Shown: piece by piece, positions 6,135 through 10,135 of the stretch
How positions within the stretch are numbered: the first letter of the stretch is position 1
Layout: every line of letters starts with the position of its first letter
Origin: DATAQC01 sp039649175
GTDB taxonomy: Bacteria > Actinomycetota > Acidimicrobiia > Acidimicrobiales > AC-14
Length of the DNA: 10,135 nt
Assembly (NCBI GenBank): GCA_039649175.1
Contig: JBBWZS010000052.1
Coordinates: 1-10,135 of the forward strand
Reading direction: 5' to 3'
Notes under the pieces: model-generated
What the model was told of the DNA's origin: nothing
Databases searched by the model: none
What the model saw: only the letters and a program-made list of their open reading frames with translations
Position numbers and translations under genes: made by a program

Positions 6135-6997
6135 GGGCCCGGGCGAAGGAGGGCCCGACGCCCACGCCCGCGCCGGCGCCGGCGCCGGCGGCCCCGGGGT
6201 GGCGCGGCGGTCTGCTCGGTCCCCGGCTGTGGTGGCAGGAAGTCATCGCCATGTTCGTCTGCTACGAGGTCTTCGAGCGCCTGCGCGGCATCATCCCCGA
6301 GCCCACGGTGTCGCCGTTCCACCACGCCCTGCAGGTGGTGCGCATCGAGCGGGCCCTCGGCCTGTTCCAGGAGGCGGCCCTGCAGCAGTGGTTCCTCTCG
6401 TCGCACCTGGCCATCCAGTTCTTCGACGTCTACTACGGCACCGTGCACTTCGTGGTCCCGGTGGTCGCCCTGGTCATCCTGTGGACGCGCAACCGTGACC
6501 GCTACGCCTTCATGCGCAACAGCGCCGGCTTCATGCTGGTGCTGGCCTTCGCCGGCTTCCTCCTCTGGCCACTCGCTCCGCCCCGCCTGCTGCCGGCCTC
6601 CTACCACTTCGTCGACACACCGGCCAGCATCGGGGGCATGGGCCCTTTCGACCGGGGGAACCTCAAGGACGACAACCAGGTCGCGGCCATGCCCAGCCTG
6701 CACATCGGATGGTCGACGTGGTGTGCCGTGGCCCTGCTGCCGGTGCTGCGCCGGCGGTGGACCAAGGCGGCGCTGGTGGCCTACCCGTTCCTCACCCTGT
6801 TGACGGTGATGGTCACCGCCAACCACTACTGGCTCGACGGCGTGGGAGGCCTGATCGTCCTGAGCGCGGCGATGGGCCTGGAGACCCTGCGGTCGCGGGC
6901 CGTCGGCCGCGCCCGGGCACCGTCGTCATCCCACCCGGCGGATGTCGAAGCGGAACACCCGGGGGTCGCGAGGGTCGACGGTGGCCTCGACCCATGA
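6131..6997 (+). CDS. AUR1/PAP2-type integral membrane phosphatase-like protein
   Basis: A 288-residue membrane protein of the PAP2 superfamily, closest in pattern to the AUR1/inositolphosphotransferase-like (PAP2_3) group, whose members remove phosphate from, or transfer phospho-headgroups between, lipids. The acid-phosphatase signature is present: APPRLLP around R152, AMPSLHIGWS with H191, and NHYWLDGVGG with H232 and D236. Five or six hydrophobic segments are seen (roughly residues 34-50, 95-118, 130-150, 193-207, 212-230 and 238-250). The first 25 residues are a Pro/Ala/Thr-rich tail from a GCCGGC-type repeat. The start GTG 6131 overlaps the recO stop (GTGA), suggesting coupled translation; ATG 6251 would give a shorter protein lacking the tail. 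The final 23 residues are coded opposite the next gene and look unconserved. The substrate cannot be told from sequence. Confidence 0.85.
   Translation: MRARAKEGPTPTPAPAPAPAAPGWRGGLLGPRLWWQEVIAMFVCYEVFERLRGIIPEPTVSPFHHALQVVRIERALGLFQEAALQQWFLSSHLAIQFFDVYYGTVHFVVPVVALVILWTRNRDRYAFMRNSAGFMLVLAFAGFLLWPLAPPRLLPASYHFVDTPASIGGMGPFDRGNLKDDNQVAAMPSLHIGWSTWCAVALLPVLRRRWTKAALVAYPFLTLLTVMVTANHYWLDGVGGLIVLSAAMGLETLRSRAVGRARAPSSSHPADVEAEHPGVARVDGGLDP
6170..6190. repeat. Hexanucleotide repeat CGCCGG in the membrane protein gene
   Basis: CGCCGG is repeated three times plus partial flanks (exact 6-base period over 6170-6190). It encodes the Ala-Pro alternation near the N-terminus of the PAP2-type protein. 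Gain or loss of a unit would keep the frame, so only tail length would change. Confidence 0.75.
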
Positions 6998-7894
6998 CAA
7001 CGAGGGTGTGCCGAACGTCTCCAGCCGGACCAGGTTCGGCACCGGTGTGCCGGTGGCGTCGAGCAGGGGGTGGTCGAGGCGGTAGCGGTGGCCGTCGCCG
7101 TGCACGAGGGCCACGGGCTTGGCGAAGCGGGCCGTCTCTTGGCGGAGGGCATCCAGGAACCAGTCGAGACCGTCCACCTGGCCGGCCACCCGGTCGGCCG
7201 GCCTCACCAGCTCGAAGGACGGGTCGGCCTGGGTGATCACCATCACCCCGACGGCCTTGGTGCGGGTCGCCAGGTCGAACGAGTCGCGCAGCCAGGCCCG
7301 GTCGGCGGCATCGCGCGCGCCGGACTCCACGGGGTCGGCGTGGTTGTCGTTGTTGCCCACCACATGGACGCCCACGAACACCACGTCACCCATGCGCCAG
7401 CGGGTGTTCTCCGGGTAGTCGGCGCTCTGGTGATCGAGGGCCATGGTGCGCCGGCCGAAGCTGTCGGGCCCGGCGAACATGACCCGGCGCAGGTGGGCCA
7501 GGCGTTCGTTGTGGACAGTGCGACCGCCGCCACTGCAATCGGTCCACTCGTTGTCTCCCACCACATAGACCGCCGGCGCGTCGAGTTGGTTGAAACGGTC
7601 GATGGCCGAGGTGTACACGCCGTCTTCGCAGGGCCCGTCGTCTTTGAAGTCGCCGTCGAAGACCGAGAAGTCGAGGTTGGCGGCGTTCATGGACGCGATG
7701 GTCGCGGGCAGGCCGGCCTGGTCCGCCGCCGTGTAGGGGACGTCGCCCCAGAGGCCGATGGTGAGCGGCCGCCCAGCTGCCGGAGCCGGTGGGGCCGGCC
7801 TCTTGCCGCCCCCGCTGGCGAGGGTCACCGCCAGCCCGACCACCACCGCCACGGTGACGACGATGCCGGCGCCGACCAGCACGCGGGTTCGCAT
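6926..7894 (-). CDS. Membrane-anchored calcineurin-like phosphoesterase of unknown substrate
   Basis: A 322-residue protein with an N-terminal hydrophobic anchor or signal (residues 5-26), an Ala/Pro linker, then a metallophosphoesterase fold, so it probably acts outside the membrane. Motifs in order are GLWGDVPY (G50-D51), VFDGDFKDDG (D80-G81-D82), YVVGDNEW (G113-D114-N115-E116, in place of the common GNHE), VFVGVHVVGNNDNH (173-185) and HGDGH (265-269). These supply the Asp, Asn and His metal ligands of the family, but block one has GDxPY in place of the usual DxH. ATG 7894 has GAGG 9 bases upstream (7904-7907). There is no lipobox Cys. The last 24 codons overlap the convergent PAP2-type gene; here the tail (VEATVDPRDPRVFRF) looks like a genuine final strand of the domain. 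It is divergent from glyS. The substrate is unknown. Confidence 0.85.
   Translation of the reverse strand: MRTRVLVGAGIVVTVAVVVGLAVTLASGGGKRPAPPAPAAGRPLTIGLWGDVPYTAADQAGLPATIASMNAANLDFSVFDGDFKDDGPCEDGVYTSAIDRFNQLDAPAVYVVGDNEWTDCSGGGRTVHNERLAHLRRVMFAGPDSFGRRTMALDHQSADYPENTRWRMGDVVFVGVHVVGNNDNHADPVESGARDAADRAWLRDSFDLATRTKAVGVMVITQADPSFELVRPADRVAGQVDGLDWFLDALRQETARFAKPVALVHGDGHRYRLDHPLLDATGTPVPNLVRLETFGTPSLSWVEATVDPRDPRVFRFDIRRVG
6972..6993. terminator. Possible hairpin in the convergent overlap
   Basis: GGGTCGA (6972-6978) and TCGACCC (6987-6993) form a perfect 7-bp stem with an 8-base loop, at the very end of the PAP2-type gene and inside the 3' end of the minus-strand phosphoesterase gene. 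There is no T-run on either strand, so it is at best a weak or factor-assisted bidirectional terminator. It may be chance in coding DNA. Confidence 0.25.
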
Positions 7895-7951
7895 GGGCGG
7901 AAGCCTCGCGCCCCCGAGGCCGGGCAGGGTGTCGGCCCGTCACTGCCTCCT

Positions 7952-8012
7952 GGCCGGCTGCGCCGTCCGGGCCGGCTGCGCCGTCCGGGCCGGCTGCGCC
8001 GTCCGGGCCGGC
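7952..8012. repeat. 18-bp tandem repeat, 3.4 copies, between divergent genes
   Basis: The unit GGCCGGCTGCGCCGTCCG occurs exactly at 7952-7969, 7970-7987 and 7988-8005, followed by the first 7 bases of a fourth copy (8006-8012). It fills the middle of the 144-base gap between the divergent phosphoesterase gene and glyS, and ends 13 bases before the candidate glyS -10. Each unit contains the palindrome GCCGGC and the heptamer GCGCCGT. The bases between 7895 and 7951 show nothing beyond the Shine-Dalgarno-like GAGG complement at 7904-7907. Confidence 0.9.
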
Positions 8013-8025
8013 GGGCCCGTCCCGC

Positions 8026-8031
8026 TACGCT
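8026..8031 (+). promoter_or_regulatory. Candidate -10 element for leaderless glyS transcript
   Basis: TACGCT fits TANNNT and ends 7 bases before the glyS ATG (8039), which is leaderless geometry. glyS has no Shine-Dalgarno sequence. The expected -35 position (around 8003-8008) falls at the edge of the 18-bp repeat array, so the array could bear on promoter activity. Prediction from pattern only. Confidence 0.45.
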
Positions 8032-8038
8032 CCGACGC

Positions 8039-9358
8039 ATGGCCGACCGCACCGAGCAGGTGGTGAACCTGTGCAAGCGCCGCGGGTTCGTGTTCCCCTC
8101 CAGTGAGATCTACGGCGGCTTCCGCTCGACCTGGGACTACGGGCCTCTCGGCGTGTTGCTCAAGCGAAACGTCATGGAGGCGTGGTGGCGGGCGATGGTG
8201 CAGGAGCGCGACGACATCGTGGGCCTCGACGCCGCCGTCCTCATGGCCCCCAAGGTGTGGGAGGCGTCGGGCCACCTGGCCACCTTCTCCGATCCCCTCG
8301 TCGACTGCCGCAATTGCAAGGAGCGTTGGCGGGCCGACCAGCTCCCCGACCCCGATGGCGATGCCGGCCCCGCCTGCCCCAACTGCGGGTCGCACGACCT
8401 CACCGAGGCGCGTCCGTTCCACCTGATGTTCAAGACCCACGTGGGCCCCGTCGAGGACGAAGGCGCCGTGGCCTACCTGCGCCCGGAGACGGCCCAGGGC
8501 ATCTTCGTCAACTTCCTCAACGTGCTCCAGACGAGTCGCAAGAAGCCGCCGTTCGGCATCGCCCAGCAGGGCAAGTCGTTCCGCAACGAGATCACGCCCG
8601 GCAACTTCATCTTCCGCACCCGCGAGTTCGAGCAGATGGAGATGGAGTTCTTCGTGCCGCCCGACCAGGGCACCAAGTGGTTCGAGTACTGGTGCGCCGA
8701 GCGCCTGCGCTGGTACACCGACCTCGGGATCCCGGCCGACCAGCTCCGGCTGCGGCCCCACGAGGCCGAGGAGCTGTCGCACTACTCCACCGGCACCGCC
8801 GACGTGGAGTTCGCCTACCCGTGGGGCTGGGGCGAGCTGGAGGGCATCGCCAACCGGGGCGACTACGACCTCACCCAGCACGCCACCTTCTCCGGCACGC
8901 GCCTCGAGTACTTCGATCAGGCGTCGAACGAGCGCTACGTGCCCCACGTCATCGAGCCGGCGGCGGGCGTGGGCCGCTCGATGATGGCCTTCCTCCTGGC
9001 CGCCTACGACGAGGACGACGCCGGCGGTGAGGTCCGCACCGTGCTGCGCCTCCACCGTCGGTTGGCTCCCATCAAGGTGGCGGTGCTGCCCCTGTCCAAG
9101 AAGGACACGCTCGTCCCCACTGCCCGCGACGTTTTGAAGCGCCTGCAACCGCATTTCATGTGCGACTACGACGAGACCCAGTCGATCGGCAAGCGGTACC
9201 GCCGCCAGGACGAGGCGGGCACGCCGTTCTGCGTCACCGTCGACTTCGAGACCCTCGACGACCGGGCCGTCACCATCCGCGACCGCGACACGCTCGAGCA
9301 GGAGCGGGTGCCGGTCGACGGCCTCGTCGGTCACCTGCGGTCCTGCCTGGAGGAGTGA
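8039..9358 (+). CDS. glyS: Glycyl-tRNA synthetase, class II single-chain (alpha2) type
   Basis: This enzyme attaches glycine to tRNA-Gly with ATP in the cytoplasm. The 439-residue product is the homodimeric type found in actinobacteria, archaea and eukaryotes, not the alpha2beta2 GlyQ/GlyS form. It starts with VVNLCKRRGFVFPSSEIYGGFRSTWDYGPLGVLLKRN. A zinc-binding insertion follows, with C90-x2-C93 and C113-x2-C116. Next come YLRPETAQGIFVNF, class II motif 2 (FRNEITPGNFIFRTREFEQMEMEFF from residue 181) and motif 3 GVGRSMMAFL with R313. Residues from about 335 form the HGTP-type anticodon-binding domain (APIKVAVLPLSKKD to the end). ATG 8039 matches the family start; the frame is open far upstream only because it runs antisense to the phosphoesterase gene. 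No downstream terminator with a T-run is seen, and no T-box leader fits before the gene. Confidence 0.97.
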   Translation: MADRTEQVVNLCKRRGFVFPSSEIYGGFRSTWDYGPLGVLLKRNVMEAWWRAMVQERDDIVGLDAAVLMAPKVWEASGHLATFSDPLVDCRNCKERWRADQLPDPDGDAGPACPNCGSHDLTEARPFHLMFKTHVGPVEDEGAVAYLRPETAQGIFVNFLNVLQTSRKKPPFGIAQQGKSFRNEITPGNFIFRTREFEQMEMEFFVPPDQGTKWFEYWCAERLRWYTDLGIPADQLRLRPHEAEELSHYSTGTADVEFAYPWGWGELEGIANRGDYDLTQHATFSGTRLEYFDQASNERYVPHVIEPAAGVGRSMMAFLLAAYDEDDAGGEVRTVLRLHRRLAPIKVAVLPLSKKDTLVPTARDVLKRLQPHFMCDYDETQSIGKRYRRQDEAGTPFCVTVDFETLDDRAVTIRDRDTLEQERVPVDGLVGHLRSCLEE

Positions 9359-9402
9359 GCGGCGGAGCGGCGAGGCGATGCAGCCGGGGAACCGGCGCCA
9401 TG

Positions 9403-9418
9403 TAGCTTGCCGTTGGAG
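9403..9418 (+). promoter_or_regulatory. Candidate -10 element and ribosome binding site for the 3' peptidase gene
   Basis: TAGCTT (9403-9408) fits TANNNT, and GGAG (9415-9418) lies 5 bases before the TTG start at 9424. Together they support that start and a possible promoter separate from glyS. The rest of the 65-base gap after glyS holds only a short GCCGG/CCGGC stem with a GGAA loop (9383-9396) and no T-run. Confidence 0.4.
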
Positions 9419-9423
9419 AACCG

Positions 9424-10135
9424 TTGACCAGCCCCCACGACACCAGACCCTCGGCGCACCGCTTCTTCGTGCCTGCCTGCGGGGTGCTCGCCCTCGTTGT
9501 CCTGGCCGCCGGGCTGGTGACCGTGGCCGTCCGCCGCTCGGACGGCTCCACCACCAAGGCCCGACCCGCCGGGTCCGCCGCCCCGGCGCCACCGGCCATG
9601 TCCACGTCCACGACGGCCCTCCCGGCTTCCTCGTCGGGCGAGCCCGCCTACATCACCACGATCAAGGCCCAGGTCGCCGAGCTGCGCGGCCTGGCGTGGA
9701 AGTCGCCGCTGAAGGTCGACGTGGTGTCGAAGGACGAGTTGGCCGCCCGGGTACGCAGTGCCATACAGCGTGATCGCCGGCCGGATCGCATGGACGGCGA
9801 CGGCGACACGTACAAGATCCTGCACCTGATCCCGGGTGACCTCGACTACACCAAGACCATCGATGACCTGTACTCCGGGCTGGTTCTCGGGTTCTACGAC
9901 CCCAAGACCAAAGAGCTGGTGGTGGGCGACACCGCCAGCGGCAACGGTGATGTCGACGGGGCGACCAAGGTCACCCTGGCCCACGAGCTCGACCACGCCC
10001 TCACCGATCAGTGGTTCAACTTCGGCGACAAGGAACAGGCGCTCGACGACGCCGACCGCGAGGAGGAGGTCGACGCCTTCACCGCCCTCATCGAGGGCGA
10101 TGCCAAGTTCCTGGAGGGTCGCTACGCCGAAGCCG
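9424..10135 (+). CDS. Membrane-anchored HExxH putative zinc metallopeptidase, 5' part (3' end outside window)
   Basis: The frame is open from a stop at 9403-9405 to the window end; 237 complete codons are present. The start is TTG 9424, supported by GGAG 5 bases upstream; GTG 9469 is an in-frame alternative. Residues 14-35 are a hydrophobic signal or anchor (VPACGVLALVVLAAGLVTVAV). A Ser/Thr/Ala/Pro-rich linker reaches about residue 75, then a soluble domain. Its key motif is TLAHELDHALTDQWF, with HExxH at 187-191, preceded by VLGFYDPKTKELVVGD and followed by EEEVDAFTALIEGDA with E224. This pattern resembles gluzincin-like proteins reading HELTHALQDQ...ALIEGDA, where the downstream Glu may be the third zinc ligand. 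Location would be outside the membrane. Substrate and partners are unknown. The early Cys (residue 19) sits ahead of the hydrophobic stretch, so it is not a lipobox. Confidence 0.75.
   Translation, partial: MTSPHDTRPSAHRFFVPACGVLALVVLAAGLVTVAVRRSDGSTTKARPAGSAAPAPPAMSTSTTALPASSSGEPAYITTIKAQVAELRGLAWKSPLKVDVVSKDELAARVRSAIQRDRRPDRMDGDGDTYKILHLIPGDLDYTKTIDDLYSGLVLGFYDPKTKELVVGDTASGNGDVDGATKVTLAHELDHALTDQWFNFGDKEQALDDADREEEVDAFTALIEGDAKFLEGRYAEA

Noticed and set aside
7902..7907. GAGGCT on the minus strand as a leaderless -10 for the phosphoesterase gene
   Set aside because: It matches the consensus poorly, and the same bases serve better as a Shine-Dalgarno sequence (GAGG with 9-base spacing).
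7952..8012. The 18-bp array as a CRISPR or mobile-element end
   Set aside because: Units are directly adjacent with no spacers, no transposase or cas gene is nearby, and there are no terminal inverted repeats.
7070..8038. Long in-frame extension upstream of the glyS ATG
   Set aside because: The open frame exists only because it runs antisense to the phosphoesterase gene and through the 18-bp repeat. GlyRS of this type starts at the residues coded from 8039.
9383..9396. GCCGG/CCGGC stem with GGAA loop after glyS as a terminator
   Set aside because: Only 5 bp, with no T-run after it, and it lies close to the next gene's promoter-like site; too weak to call.
9466..9480. Lipoprotein signal at the early Cys of the HExxH protein
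   Set aside because: The Cys precedes most of the hydrophobic stretch and has Pro at the -2 position, so it does not fit a lipobox.

Overview
The window is a GC-rich (roughly 70 percent, by eye) stretch of bacterial chromosome, densely packed with core genes. The order infB–ylxP–rbfA–nrnA–truB–ribF is the classic Gram-positive/actinobacterial translation cluster. The GC content, the single-chain class II glycyl-tRNA synthetase with a zinc-knuckle pair, and the TANNNT-type sites a few bases ahead of start codons all fit an actinobacterium. Acidimicrobiia-like is my guess, but no marker here proves a class. No mobile element, CRISPR array, tRNA or rRNA is visible.

Layout. 1-1608 is the 3' part of infB (IF-2). 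It is followed at short spacing by ylxP (DUF503), rbfA and nrnA, whose start lies inside the end of rbfA. A 103-base gap with several competing GC-rich stem-loops precedes truB. ribF follows truB after 12 bases and recO follows ribF after 87 bases; that second gap holds three copies of a 10-bp repeat. An AUR1/PAP2-type membrane phosphatase gene starts on the last bases of recO (GTGA overlap). It meets, tail to tail and with 72 bases of overlap, a minus-strand gene for a membrane-anchored calcineurin-like phosphoesterase (6926-7894). The 144-base divergent gap between that gene and glyS holds 3.4 copies of an 18-bp repeat. glyS (8039-9358) is followed by a gene cut by the window end that encodes a membrane-anchored HExxH protein, a probable zinc peptidase.

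How the genes work together. IF-2, RbfA and TruB serve translation initiation, 30S maturation and tRNA modification. NrnA recycles very short RNAs and RibF makes FMN/FAD. RecO belongs to recombinational repair and GlyRS charges tRNA-Gly. The two phosphatase genes and the 3' peptidase gene are envelope-related and look like lineage-specific insertions among housekeeping genes.

Novelty. Most of the window is ordinary. The points worth a second look are regulatory or architectural: apparently leaderless starts for ribF, recO and glyS; GC-rich tandem repeats sharing the heptamer GCGCCGT upstream of two of them; competing hairpins ahead of truB; the convergent coding overlap; and two poorly characterised envelope enzymes. 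I see no convincing new multi-gene system.
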